Source: Kribbella jejuensis
Lineage (GTDB): Bacteria > Actinomycetota > Actinomycetes > Propionibacteriales > Kribbellaceae
Length of the DNA: 64,000 nucleotides
Assembly: GCF_006715085.1 (NCBI RefSeq)
Contig: NZ_VFMM01000001.1
Coordinates: forward strand, 1,736,001-1,800,000
Direction: 5' to 3'
This document shows positions 1-10,684 of the stretch, piece by piece. Numbering within the stretch: the stretch's first letter is position 1; every line of letters begins with the position of its first letter. Below the pieces are notes generated by a model that worked only from the letters and a program-made list of their open reading frames with translations, was not told the DNA's origin and made no database searches. The position numbers were made by a program, and so were the translations under genes.

Positions 1-185
1 CGCTCGAACTTCTCCTCACCCCCGAGATCCTCGAACTCGTCGTACGTCAGCAGCACCGCCTCAGGCACCCCACCGTCGCCGAAGCTGAACGCCCAGGTCC
101 GCCCCCGCCGAAACCGCGCCAGCACCCCGGCAACATCCCGCCGCACGTCATCGACCGACCGGACCCGAGAACCTTCAGTAGCCAC
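1..185 (-). CDS. Phd/YefM-like antitoxin domain protein, N-terminal fragment (runs off the left edge)
   Basis: Only about the first 61 residues lie in the window; the 3' end is beyond the left edge. The proposed start is GTG at 185. The visible part has the layout of the Phd/YefM antitoxin fold: a helix (VDDVRRDVAGVLARF) followed by strands and the GDGGVPEAVLLTYDEFEDL segment. It is clearly a paralogue of the complete protein at 28396-28899, which shares the GDGGVPEAV core and the (Y/F)EDLGGEE motif. The family assignment is by fold-level resemblance, so the antitoxin role is inference. No partner toxin can be judged because the downstream side is not present. Confidence 0.5.
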   Translation of the reverse strand, partial: MATEGSRVRSVDDVRRDVAGVLARFRRGRTWAFSFGDGGVPEAVLLTYDEFEDLGGEEKFE

Positions 186-242
186 GCACTGACTCTACGA
201 CCCGCACGGCCCCACCCGTCGGCTTATCCACAGGCACAAACG

Positions 243-276
243 AACCGGCTCCCCCTGCGGACAGGGGGAGCCGGTT
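243..276 (-). terminator. Hairpin terminator downstream of katG
   Basis: A perfect 15-bp inverted repeat (AACCGGCTCCCCCTG and its complement) with a 4-nt loop lies 11 bases beyond the katG stop. The tail on the katG strand is only weakly T-rich, which is common for actinobacterial terminators. Confidence 0.75.
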
Positions 277-287
277 GTTGGGGTGGG

Positions 288-2974
<2,687 letters not shown>

Positions 2975-2981
2975 GCCCCGT

Positions 2982-3010
2982 AGTCTTCCGCGTTTTCTGG
3001 AATGAGTCAA
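2982..3010 (-). promoter_or_regulatory. furA-katG promoter
   Basis: On the minus strand TTGACT (3010-3005) is followed after 17 bases by AAGACT (2987-2982). The expected transcription start coincides with the furA GTG at 2974. The AT-rich spacer (CATTCCAGAAAACG) is where a FurA operator would be expected, but I could not define a clear palindrome there. Confidence 0.6.
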
Positions 3011-3046
3011 GATTAGCTGCCGCGTTTCCTATCCCGGAGTCATCGG

Positions 3047-3928
3047 CTACGGCTGGATGTTCTCCAGGTCTTCGAGGAGGCTCGGGTGCCGCGGCTCCCA
3101 GCCGAGGGTCTCGCGCGTGTACGCGCTCGAGGACGGCTGATCGGTCGCGAAGATCGGGCCGAGCGGGCCGTACGTCTCCTCCGGAACCGGCTTCACCGGC
3201 AGGTCGAGCCGGCGACCGATGACGGCGGCGATGTCCCGTACCGCGTCACCCTCGTCGGCGACCGCATGCCAGGCGGTGCCGGCCGGCGCGTTCTCGAGTA
3301 CGAGGCGGAAAAGCGCGGCCGCATCCAAGGCATGCACGGCAGGCCACCGCTGCGTCCCGTCACCCGGATAGCCCGACACCCCCGACTGCCGAGCGATCTG
3401 CGTCAGCAATCCGGCGAACCCGCCATCCCCCTGGTTGTGCACGGTCCGAGGCATCCGTACGGCGGCACTCCGCACGCCCCGCTCCGCCAACCCCAACGCC
3501 GCCATCACGGACCGACCGCGTCCACCCACCGGCCCATCCAGCGGCAACGGGTCAGCCTCCGTAGACGCCCGCCCGGGCACCCATGGCGTACCCGACACCG
3601 TCACCAGCGGCCGCCCGCTCCCGACCAGCGTCTCCCCCAGCACCCCGAGCGCAGCAGCCTCCTCGGCGACGCCCGCAGCCAACGCCTCCGGACTACTGAA
3701 GTCGTTGCTAAAGGCAAGATGAATCACGCCGTCGGCGCTCTCCGCCGCAGCCCGCAGTACGTCGAGCTGCGCAAGCCCGCCACGCACCGCCTCGGCGCCG
3801 GCCTCCCGCAAGGCAGCCACCGACCCCTCGGATCGCGCCAACCCAACCACGTCATGCCCATTCTCGAGCAACTCCCGAACCACAGCCGACCCGATCAAAC
3901 CCGTACCGCCAGTAACGAAGACGCGCAC
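3047..3928 (-). CDS. NAD-dependent epimerase/dehydratase family protein (SDR)
   Basis: An extended-type short-chain dehydrogenase of 293 residues. The Rossmann nucleotide motif VTGGTGLIGSAVV is at the N-terminus and a substrate-side PGDGTQRWPAVHALDAA segment in the C-terminal half. The start is GTG at 3928 with GAGGGG six bases upstream, which puts the first strand RVFVTGG directly at the N-terminus. It is transcribed divergently from the TetR gene at 4011, and two matching palindromes lie between them, so it is probably the TetR target. Substrate unknown. Confidence 0.85.
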   Translation of the reverse strand: MRVFVTGGTGLIGSAVVRELLENGHDVVGLARSEGSVAALREAGAEAVRGGLAQLDVLRAAAESADGVIHLAFSNDFSSPEALAAGVAEEAAALGVLGETLVGSGRPLVTVSGTPWVPGRASTEADPLPLDGPVGGRGRSVMAALGLAERGVRSAAVRMPRTVHNQGDGGFAGLLTQIARQSGVSGYPGDGTQRWPAVHALDAAALFRLVLENAPAGTAWHAVADEGDAVRDIAAVIGRRLDLPVKPVPEETYGPLGPIFATDQPSSSAYTRETLGWEPRHPSLLEDLENIQP

Positions 3929-3947
3929 AAGACACCCCTCATGTGAT

Positions 3948-3992
3948 GAGACCTTTGTCCCATCACCGTACCACCGACGGGACAAAGGTCCC
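3948..3992. promoter_or_regulatory. Two TetR operator palindromes and leaderless promoter
   Basis: GGGACAAAGGTCCC (3979-3992) is an inverted repeat GGGAC-N4-GTCCC. A near-copy, GGGACAAAGGTCTC, reads on the opposite strand at 3948-3961. Both lie between the divergent epimerase and TetR genes. TACAAT at 3999-4004 is a -10 element ending 6 bases before the TetR ATG, so the right-hand operator overlaps the TetR promoter and fits autorepression. Confidence 0.7.
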
Positions 3993-4010
3993 ATCACCTA
4001 CAATCACTGC

Positions 4011-4583
4011 ATGGCACGATGGCAACCCGGAGCCCGCGAGCGACTGGTCCTCGCCGCCGTGGACCTCTTCGCCGAACACGGCTACGACGCCACCACCGTC
4101 ACCCAGATCGCCGAACGCGCCGGCGTCACCAAGAGCACCTTCTTCCGCCACTTCCCCGACAAACGAGAACTCCTGGTAGCCGGCCAGGACACCCTGAGCC
4201 GCCTACTGACGGAAGGCATCACCGAAGCTCCCGAAGGGGCTACACCGTTGGCAGCCGTTGCCGCGGGCCTGGAGCGCGCATCCAACGCCATGGGTCCGAT
4301 GAACCGCGAGTTAGGGCCTCGACTGAAGGCGGCCATCGCCGCCAGCACGGAACTCCAGGAACGCGACGCCCTCAAATCAGTAGGCCTCTCCAAGGCAATG
4401 ACAGAAGCCCTCCAAGCCAGAGGCGTCCCACCCCCCGTAGCCCACCTAGCAGCCGAACTAGGCCTACTAGCCTTCAAACAGGGCTACACAGCGTGGACGT
4501 CCGTAGAAGACAACTCAGACCTAGCAACACACACCCAAGCAGCCCTAGAAGACTTAAAAGCAGCCACCGAGTCCCTCACCTAG
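4011..4583 (+). CDS. TetR/AcrR family transcriptional regulator
   Basis: A 190-residue TetR regulator. The N-terminal helix-turn-helix (ARERLVLAAVDLFAEHGYDATTVTQIAERAGVTKSTFFRHF) is textbook, followed by an all-helical ligand and dimerisation domain. The start is ATG at 4011 with no Shine-Dalgarno sequence but a -10 box immediately upstream, indicating a leaderless mRNA. Because of position and the shared palindromes it most likely represses itself and the divergent epimerase at 3047-3928. The ligand cannot be inferred. Confidence 0.92.
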   Translation: MARWQPGARERLVLAAVDLFAEHGYDATTVTQIAERAGVTKSTFFRHFPDKRELLVAGQDTLSRLLTEGITEAPEGATPLAAVAAGLERASNAMGPMNRELGPRLKAAIAASTELQERDALKSVGLSKAMTEALQARGVPPPVAHLAAELGLLAFKQGYTAWTSVEDNSDLATHTQAALEDLKAATESLT

Positions 4584-4592
4584 CGACCCACA

Positions 4593-4700
4593 CAACCACA
4601 GCGGCCGAGCCAACCGCCAACCCAACCACAGCCCCCGCGCCTGCCGGCCCAACCCAACCACAGCCCCCGCGCCAACCGCCCAACCCAACCACAGCGGCCG
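4593..4700 (+). repeat. Imperfect ~31-bp tandem repeat
   Basis: Four imperfect units of about 31 bp, marked by CAACCACAGC at 4593, 4623, 4655 and 4686, lie downstream of the TetR gene. A short GAGCGAAGCGAAG motif follows and recurs near 4750. Apart from this repeat I see nothing coding between 4584 and the tRNA at 4834. Confidence 0.65.
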
Positions 4701-4833
4701 AGCGAAGCGAAGGCCCAGGGGGTGCGGGTGGCGGAGCCCCCGCTCGCGGCGAGCGAAGCGAAGCCGCACAACACGACGAAGGCGACGCGGTCAGCGCACG
4801 TCAGTGCGCGACACACGTCGCCCATCGCCTTCG

Positions 4834-4906
4834 TGGAGCTGAGGGGATTCGAACCCCTGGCCTCTTCGTTGCGAACGAAGCGCGCTACCAACTGCGCCAC
4901 AGCCCC
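4834..4906 (-). tRNA. tRNA-Ala (anticodon CGC)
   Basis: A complete 73-nt cloverleaf on the minus strand: acceptor GGGGCTG pairing with CAGCTCC, anticodon stem CTTCG/CGAAG with loop TTCGCAA giving anticodon CGC, and T-arm CAGGGGTTCGAATCCCCTC. The discriminator is A and the CCA end is not encoded. Confidence 0.95.
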
Positions 4907-4979
4907 GAGCTTGGTCGCCGGGTTTCCCTGGCGACCGCGAAACTCTAACACGTAGAGGCTCGGTATCTAAAACCGGATA

Positions 4980-5774
4980 TCAGTCCCCGACGGCGCGCTT
5001 CACCTCTGGCTCTTCGACCTGCTTCGGGGCGGGCGTTTCGACGGCTGCCGGCTTCTCGGACGGGTCCGTCGTACGGGCGCTGGAGAAAACCTCGTCGTCG
5101 GTGAGGGAGATGGTCCGGACCGTACGGTCAGGCGCCTTCTCCTTCATCACGTAGGTCGGCAGGGTGACCGGGACCGGGTCCCAGAGTGCTCCCGCCGCGG
5201 GCTTGTCTTCCTTGACCGGGACCGGTACGGGCGCAGGCTCGGCGGGGAGCTTGACCTCGATGGTCATCTCCTCGTCGGGCGTCGGCGCGGGCTTGCCGGC
5301 CGGGCCGCGGTCGTGCTTGGCCTGGGCACGGGCACGCCGTTGCGCCGCGGCGATCATCCGTGCGCGGGCCTGGCGCCGGAGCTGGATCCGGGTGAGTACG
5401 ACGAAGCCGACGATCAGGGCCCCCGGTACTGCCACCGACCACCACGGCACGATCGCGAGACCGGCGAGGGCGACGACGGACAGCAGTGACAGGGTCAGGA
5501 TCGACAGCACCCGCCGACGCCGCATCGCGGCCACCCGGCGGGCTCGGTTGGGGATGTACCGCTTCGGCGGTGACGGGTCCTCGGCGGCGGTGGGTCCGGC
5601 CGGGCGTACGACGTACCGCGGTCGCGACGGGTCGCGGGACAGCACGCGCGCTTCGTCCGACGACGGCACGACGGGCTTGCGTCGCTGTTCCTCGCCGCGC
5701 TTCAGCCACATCGGGACGAGATAGGCAGCCCACGCGGCGACGATCGCCACATAGATCAACCCTGTCGTCCCCAT
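4980..5774 (-). CDS. GlpR/SepX-like divisome membrane protein
   Basis: A 264-residue membrane protein: TM1 at about residues 3-22 followed by WLKRGEEQ, a cytoplasmic linker, two more TM segments (about 89-106 and 109-128), then an arginine-rich and acidic, proline-rich cytoplasmic tail. This architecture matches the actinobacterial proteins known as SepX in Streptomyces (needed for septation) and GlpR in Corynebacterium (membrane receptor of the MoeA-like protein Glp). The identification rests on the topology and on gene order: the glp/moeA gene lies in the same cluster at 7468-8694. The start ATG opens directly on TM1. The precise function here is inferred from those homologues. Confidence 0.75.
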   Translation of the reverse strand: MGTTGLIYVAIVAAWAAYLVPMWLKRGEEQRRKPVVPSSDEARVLSRDPSRPRYVVRPAGPTAAEDPSPPKRYIPNRARRVAAMRRRRVLSILTLSLLSVVALAGLAIVPWWSVAVPGALIVGFVVLTRIQLRRQARARMIAAAQRRARAQAKHDRGPAGKPAPTPDEEMTIEVKLPAEPAPVPVPVKEDKPAAGALWDPVPVTLPTYVMKEKAPDRTVRTISLTDDEVFSSARTTDPSEKPAAVETPAPKQVEEPEVKRAVGD

Positions 5775-5871
5775 GCGATGACGCTAAGGCGCGGCGGCTG
5801 CCAGATGGGGTACGTGGCGCGGTGTGTCGCAAGAAGACTCGTGTGACTGATGTGAATAGCACGCACCGTAG

Positions 5872-6489
5872 TCAGGGCAGTCGCGCTACGAGACCGGGTC
5901 CGACCTCTTCGATGTTGAGGGCAAAGATCCGGTGGTCGCGCCAGTCGCCGTCGATGTGCAGGAACCGCGGCCGCTCGCCCTCGAACCGGAAGCCGAGTTT
6001 CTCGACGACGCGCAGACTTGCCTTGTTCTCCGGGCGAATCGCGACTTCGATGCGGTGCAGGCCGAGGGTGAACCAGCAGTGGTCGGCGGCCATCGCGACC
6101 GCGGTCGGCACGATGCCGCGACCGGCGTACTGCTCGTCGACCCAGTAGCCGAGGTTGGCCCAGCGGGCCGATCCGTAGGTGATCCCGGAGACGGTGAGCT
6201 GTCCGACCAGCGGCCATTTCGACCGGGCGCCGGCGCCCGCGGCCCCGCCGTAGGTGATCACGAACGGGAGCATCCGGCCGTACCGCGCCTGCCGGTTCCA
6301 GTCGCGGGCCATCGCGCGGAACGTTCGCGCGCCGTCTTCGGCGCCGGGTGGCTGGGTCGCGTCCCAGGGCCGCAACCAGCTCACGTTGCGCTGCCGCGCG
6401 GCGGCCCACTCGGCGCCATCGCCGGCGCGCAACGGTCTCAGCCCGACCTGTCCGTGCTTCAGCTCGACGGGCCAGTGAACGATCGCCAT
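5872..6489 (-). CDS. GNAT acetyltransferase, RimJ/RimL-like
   Basis: A 205-residue GNAT protein resembling RimJ-type protein N-acetyltransferases: LRPLRAGDGAEW at the N-terminus, a GYWVDEQYAGRGIVPTAVAM acetyl-CoA binding segment, and the family-typical NKASLRVVEKLGFRFEGE near the C-terminus. Its ATG overlaps the mogA stop (TGATG), so it is translationally coupled. A RimJ-like gene between glp/moeA and glpR/sepX is part of the usual actinobacterial order. The target protein is unknown. Confidence 0.88.
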   Translation of the reverse strand: MAIVHWPVELKHGQVGLRPLRAGDGAEWAAARQRNVSWLRPWDATQPPGAEDGARTFRAMARDWNRQARYGRMLPFVITYGGAAGAGARSKWPLVGQLTVSGITYGSARWANLGYWVDEQYAGRGIVPTAVAMAADHCWFTLGLHRIEVAIRPENKASLRVVEKLGFRFEGERPRFLHIDGDWRDHRIFALNIEEVGPGLVARLP

Positions 6490-6977
6490 CAGTCGGTGTC
6501 CGTCCGTACGTGGTCGCCGCCGCGCACCTGCTCGACCGCATGCCGCAGCAACGGCTCCAGCACCGCAAGGCCGTCCTTCACCCCGCCCCGCGAACCGGGC
6601 AGATTGACGATGACCGTGGAGCCGGCGACACCGGCCAGCCCGCGCGACAGTGCCGCGGTCGGTACGCCGTTCGCGATCCCGTAGGCCCTGATCGCCTCGG
6701 CAATGCCCGGAACGACCTTCGTCAGTACGGCAACTGTTTGCTCAGGCGTCTCGTCGGTCGGCGAGATCCCCGTACCACCTGTTGTCAGCACAACGTCGTA
6801 CGACGCCTCGACCGCAGCGCGCAGCGCCTCGCCCACCGGCGCGCCGTCGGGCACAACGTCCGGACCGGACACGTCGAAACCCCAGTCGGACAAGCGTGAC
6901 GCGATCAGCGGACCCGTGGTGTCGCTGTAGACACCGGCGGCCGCGCGGTTGGAGATGCTGACGACAAGGGCCCTCAC
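6489..6977 (-). CDS. mogA: Molybdopterin adenylyltransferase-type protein (MoaB/MogA)
   Basis: A 162-residue MoaB/MogA family protein acting late in molybdenum cofactor synthesis, where molybdopterin is adenylylated before metal insertion. The MPT-binding signature VVLTTGGTGISPTDETPEQTV and the terminal NLPGSRGGVKD loop are both present. The start is GTG at 6977, overlapping the moaC stop by the GTGA arrangement, so moaC and mogA are translated in series. Actinobacteria name this protein MoaB or MogA inconsistently; the choice is conventional. Confidence 0.9.
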   Translation of the reverse strand: MRALVVSISNRAAAGVYSDTTGPLIASRLSDWGFDVSGPDVVPDGAPVGEALRAAVEASYDVVLTTGGTGISPTDETPEQTVAVLTKVVPGIAEAIRAYGIANGVPTAALSRGLAGVAGSTVIVNLPGSRGGVKDGLAVLEPLLRHAVEQVRGGDHVRTDTD

Positions 6978-7471
6978 GGCCGCTCCCAGTGCCCGGTCTT
7001 ACCGCCTTCTTTCAGCTCGACGCGCACGTCGGACAGCACGGCCGCCGGGTCCAGCGCCTTGACCATGTCGATGACCGCGAGCCCGGCGACCGCCACAGCG
7101 GTCAGCGCCTCCATCTCGACGCCGGTCCGGTCGGTGGTCTTCACCTGGGCCCGGATCAGTACGGCGTCGTCCGCGACCTCGAGGTCGACCTTCGCGCCGG
7201 TGATCGCAATCGGATGGCACAGCGGCACCAGGTCCGGGGTCCGTTTCGCGCCCATGATCCCGGCGATCCGGGCGACCCCGAGCGCATCGCCCTTCGGTAC
7301 GCCGTCACCGCGCAGCGCCGTCACCACCTCGGCCGAGACAAGAACCTTGCCGCTGGCAACGGCCCGGCGAGCACCCACGTCCTTCGCCGACACGTCCACC
7401 ATCCGCGCGGCGCCGGTCTCGTCGACGTGCGTCAGGCCGCCGGCCCCAACACCGCCAGGGTCTTGCGTCAT
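6974..7471 (-). CDS. moaC: Cyclic pyranopterin monophosphate synthase MoaC
   Basis: A 165-residue MoaC, which with MoaA converts GTP to cyclic pyranopterin monophosphate, the first stage of molybdenum cofactor synthesis. Visible signatures are PLCHPI and the active-site stretch KTTDRTGVEMEALTAV with its catalytic lysine, aspartate and glutamate. The gene overlaps glp/moeA by 4 bases upstream and mogA by 4 bases downstream. No moaA, moaD or moaE is present in the window. Confidence 0.95.
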   Translation of the reverse strand: MTQDPGGVGAGGLTHVDETGAARMVDVSAKDVGARRAVASGKVLVSAEVVTALRGDGVPKGDALGVARIAGIMGAKRTPDLVPLCHPIAITGAKVDLEVADDAVLIRAQVKTTDRTGVEMEALTAVAVAGLAVIDMVKALDPAAVLSDVRVELKEGGKTGHWERP

Positions 7472-8694
7472 CCGCTCTCCTCATCCAGCAACATCAGCTC
7501 GACCTGGTCGCCGGCCCGGACCGATGTCACGTCCTCGGGCACCACGATCAGGGCGTTCGCCCGGCTCAGTCCGCCGAGCAGGTGCGATCCGTGCCCGCCG
7601 ACTGTACTGGCCATCCAGCCCTGGTCGCCGGAGGTGGCCGCGGCGCGGACGAACTGCCGCCGCCCCGCGGGTGAGCTGAACCCGTCGAGCGTCACGCCCG
7701 GCACCAGCGCCCGCCGGTACGGCATCTGCCCCATCATCTTGCGCAACGCCGGCCGGACGAACACCTCGAACGAGATGTACGCCGACACCGGGTTGCCGGG
7801 CAGCGTGAAGATCGGCACCTCGTCGTCACCGATCACCCCGAACCCCTGCGGCTTCCCCGGCTGCATCGCGACCTGCGGGAAGTCCACGGTGCCGAGCTTG
7901 GACAGTTCCTCCTTGACGATGTCGTACGCGCCCATGCTGACGCCGCCGGTGGTGATCACCAGGTCCGCCCGCACCAGCTGGTCGGACAGGGTGTCCATGA
8001 TCCGCTTCGGGTCGTCGTCGACGATGCCGACGCGGTACACCACGGCTCCGGCGTCCCGCGCGCACGCGGCCAGGGTGTAACTGTTCGAGTCGTAGATCTG
8101 CCCGTCGCCGAGCCGGCTCCCCGGCTCGCGCAGCTCCGCCCCGGTCGAGATCACCACCACCCGTGGTCGCGGCCTGGCCTTGACCCGCGCCCGGCCGACC
8201 GCCGCCAGCACGGCGATCTGCCGCGGCCCGAGGACCGTGTCCCGGTCGAGCACCTGGGTCCCGGCGGTCACGTCCTCGCCCGCATGCCGCACCGAACCGC
8301 CGACCGGGGGTTGCTGGGTGATCCGCACGGTGACCGTCCCGCCGTCGGTCCACTCGACCGGCACCACACTGTCCGCACCCCGCGGCATCGGCGCACCCGT
8401 CATGATCCGCACACATGTCCCCGGGGTGACCACGATCGGCTCGCTCCGCCCGGCCCGGAACTCCCCGACCACCGGCAGGCCGATCGGGTTCTCGTCCGAG
8501 GCGCCGGCCAGGTCCGCGGCCTGCACCGCATACCCGTCCATGGCCGAGTTGTCGAACCCCGGAAGGCTCACCCCCGAGACGATGTCCTCGCAAAGCACCA
8601 GCCCGACCGCGTCCATCAACGGCTGATCGAACGCCGGCAGGGCCGCCACCCGTCCGAGTACGACCTCCAGATGCTCATCCACACTCCGTCTCAC
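7468..8694 (-). CDS. MoeA-like protein (molybdopterin molybdotransferase / Glp)
   Basis: A 408-residue gephyrin/MoeA family protein. It starts RRSVDEHLEVVLGRVAAL, has the FDNSAMDGYAV motif, the MTGAPMPRGAD signature, the TTGGVSMGAYD MPT-binding loop and LPGNPVSAYISFEVFV. Known relatives either insert molybdate into adenylylated molybdopterin (MoeA) or, in Corynebacterium, act as the cell-division protein Glp that partners FtsZ and GlpR. Adjacent moaC and mogA argue for cofactor synthesis; the glpR/sepX gene in the same cluster argues for Glp. It may serve both. The start is GTG at 8694. Confidence 0.93.
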   Translation of the reverse strand: MRRSVDEHLEVVLGRVAALPAFDQPLMDAVGLVLCEDIVSGVSLPGFDNSAMDGYAVQAADLAGASDENPIGLPVVGEFRAGRSEPIVVTPGTCVRIMTGAPMPRGADSVVPVEWTDGGTVTVRITQQPPVGGSVRHAGEDVTAGTQVLDRDTVLGPRQIAVLAAVGRARVKARPRPRVVVISTGAELREPGSRLGDGQIYDSNSYTLAACARDAGAVVYRVGIVDDDPKRIMDTLSDQLVRADLVITTGGVSMGAYDIVKEELSKLGTVDFPQVAMQPGKPQGFGVIGDDEVPIFTLPGNPVSAYISFEVFVRPALRKMMGQMPYRRALVPGVTLDGFSSPAGRRQFVRAAATSGDQGWMASTVGGHGSHLLGGLSRANALIVVPEDVTSVRAGDQVELMLLDEESG

Positions 8695-8751
8695 GCACTC
8701 GACCTTAATCGACGGATCGGGGGTTTCTGCCGATAGTTCCGGACGGGTGCG

Positions 8752-9237
8752 TCAAGAAGTCTGGTCGGGTTCCGATTCGGGGTGTTTGCCCCAGGTCATC
8801 CGTACGTCGGGCAGGCGTTCCTCGTTGGCCGAGCCGTCGGTACGGCGTACCTCCTGGAAGCCGTGGCGCTGGTAGAAGGCCTGCGCGCGCAGGTTGGTCT
8901 GGAAGGTCCAAAGCGCCAGCCCGCCGGGGCGGAGGTCCTTGGCGAGGTCGACGAGGAGCGATCCGACGCCCTGGCCGGATGCTTCCGGAGCGACGTACAG
9001 CTGGTCGAGGTCGTCGCCGTCAAGGGTCAGGACCGCGACGATCCGGTCTTCGTCGAGCGCCACCCAGGTCTCGCCGTCCGGCAGCAGTACGTCGGCGAAC
9101 CAGTCCGCGACCTGCTCCGGGGTGTGGATCGACGGCGGTACCTGGGACCCGTCGGCGTGCCGGGACCGCCACCAGACCGCGGCGGCCTCCGCGGTGTCGG
9201 ACGGCTCGAGCGGACGGACCAGCAGGTCGTCGGTCAA
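8752..9237 (-). CDS. GNAT family N-acetyltransferase
   Basis: A 161-residue GNAT with VRPLEPSDTAEAAAVW at the N-terminus, the acetyl-CoA loop LYVAPEASGQGVGSLLVDLAK and a terminal AQAFYQRHGFQEV segment. The start appears to be TTG at 9237, overlapping the stop of the upstream pyrophosphorylase gene, which implies coupling. Substrate unknown. Confidence 0.85.
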   Translation of the reverse strand: MTDDLLVRPLEPSDTAEAAAVWWRSRHADGSQVPPSIHTPEQVADWFADVLLPDGETWVALDEDRIVAVLTLDGDDLDQLYVAPEASGQGVGSLLVDLAKDLRPGGLALWTFQTNLRAQAFYQRHGFQEVRRTDGSANEERLPDVRMTWGKHPESEPDQTS

Positions 9238-10619
9238 CGCAGCTCGGTTCCGTCCGCGATCACCAGGCGCTCGCCGGGGGACGCGGTCACCTCGACGTCC
9301 CCGACCACCACCACATCCTTGCCGAAGGCAACATCACCGTGGACCGCGAGCCGGTCGGCGGCGACCAGCGACGGCGGGCCGGCCGCGAACCGGGCCTCGA
9401 AGTCGGCGAGGATCTTGAAGTAGTCCGGGTCGAGGTCGACGTACGGCTCGTCGCCCTCGTGCGTCGTGGTCAGGTCGCCGGCCTCGTCCAGCTCGTACAC
9501 GTCCGAGCGCAGGACGAGCAGGTCGTTCGTGGTCTTCACCGGCTTGAACCGGCTGCGGTCCACGATCACGGCCTGCGATCCCTCGAAGGTCTCGATCGCG
9601 GTCCCCATCCCAGTCTCCAACTGGATCACCTTGGGTGAGGACGGGTCGGCCGGGTCGACGGTCTTGCGGTTCACGATGATCGGCAGGCCGAGGACACCGT
9701 CATGGCCGTCCATCAGCTCGGCCAGCCGGTCCAGGTCGATCCACAGGTTGTTCGTGTTGAACATCTTGTGCCGGGTGATGTCCTGGAAGTACTGCGTGTC
9801 CTCGTCCGCGACCTGTGCGCTGTCGCGCAGGATCAGCCGCCCGTCGGACTTCCGGACCGCGACGTGGCCGCCCTTGCGGTCGGAGCGGGTGCGTCGGCAG
9901 ACCTCCATACCAAACGGTACGGTATGTTCTGCCATCCAGGCGGCGATCCGTGGGTCCGGGGTGGCGCCGAGGTTGTCGGCGTTCGAGATGAACGCGTGCC
10001 GGAAGCCGTGCTCGCGGAGTGCGTCGAGGGTGCCCGAGGCAACCAAGGCCGTGAACAGGTCGCCGTGCCCGGGCGGACACCAGGCCAGCTCGGGATCCGC
10101 GTCCCACTCGGCCGGCGTCAGGTCGTCGGCGAGCAGCTTCGGCTCCATGTTCTGCTGGAAGTCGAGCGGCAGGCCGTCGATCGCGAGGCCCTCGTACTCG
10201 CCGAGGATCTGCAGCGACTCTTCCTTGGTGCGGAACGAGTTCATCAGTACGAGCGGCAGCCGTACGCCGTACTTGCGCCGCGTGCTCAGGATCTGCCGGG
10301 CGATGATGTCGAGGAAACTCAGCCCGTCCTTCACCGGCAGCGCGGACTTCGGGCCGGTGACGCCCATCGACGTACCGAGGCCGCCGTTGAGCTTGATCAC
10401 CACCGTCTCGGCCAGCGCGGCGCGCATCGCGTCCGGATCGGTATCGAGGTGGTCCAGGTGCGGCAGTTCGCCGACCGGCTCGATGTCCTCCTCGCGAATC
10501 TTCCCCTGCTGCCCGGACTCCAGCAACCGGTAGTAGTGCGTGAAGACGCGTATTGCAACGTCGGCCGCACCGGCCGCACGCATCTTCTCCTGCGCTTGTC
10601 TGAGACCCACCTCACCCAT
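9234..10619 (-). CDS. UTP-glucose-1-phosphate uridylyltransferase, eukaryotic (UDPGP) type
   Basis: A 461-residue enzyme forming UDP-glucose from UTP and glucose 1-phosphate. The nucleotide loop is KLNGGLGTSMGVTGPKSALPV, followed by LPLVLMNSFRT, WCPPGHGD and MFNTNNLWIDL. These are signatures of the UDPGP family typical of eukaryotes and some actinobacteria, not of the shorter bacterial GalU. A left-handed beta-helix-like tail (VHGDVAFGKDVVVVGDVEV) closes the protein. It heads the leftward cluster that runs through glp/moeA. The start is ATG at 10619. Confidence 0.93.
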   Translation of the reverse strand: MGEVGLRQAQEKMRAAGAADVAIRVFTHYYRLLESGQQGKIREEDIEPVGELPHLDHLDTDPDAMRAALAETVVIKLNGGLGTSMGVTGPKSALPVKDGLSFLDIIARQILSTRRKYGVRLPLVLMNSFRTKEESLQILGEYEGLAIDGLPLDFQQNMEPKLLADDLTPAEWDADPELAWCPPGHGDLFTALVASGTLDALREHGFRHAFISNADNLGATPDPRIAAWMAEHTVPFGMEVCRRTRSDRKGGHVAVRKSDGRLILRDSAQVADEDTQYFQDITRHKMFNTNNLWIDLDRLAELMDGHDGVLGLPIIVNRKTVDPADPSSPKVIQLETGMGTAIETFEGSQAVIVDRSRFKPVKTTNDLLVLRSDVYELDEAGDLTTTHEGDEPYVDLDPDYFKILADFEARFAAGPPSLVAADRLAVHGDVAFGKDVVVVGDVEVTASPGERLVIADGTELR

Positions 10620-10684
10620 GCACCAACCCTAGGCGACGCCAGGCAATCCCAGTGTTGTCCGGGTCACGCTCCTAGGATCAGAAG

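Noticed and set aside
4593..4700. CRISPR-like array of ~31-bp units
   Set aside because: The units are contiguous and degenerate with no separate spacers, and no cas genes are near. It is a simple tandem repeat.
4584..4833. Proline/threonine-rich extension downstream of the TetR gene
   Set aside because: The open frame is caused by the C-rich tandem repeat and ends antisense to the tRNA; the TetR gene has its own stop at 4583.
5775..5871. WhiA-type GACAC control site upstream of glpR/sepX
   Set aside because: A GTGTC/GACAC occurs near 5823, but a 5-base motif in GC-rich DNA is too weak to report without binding evidence.
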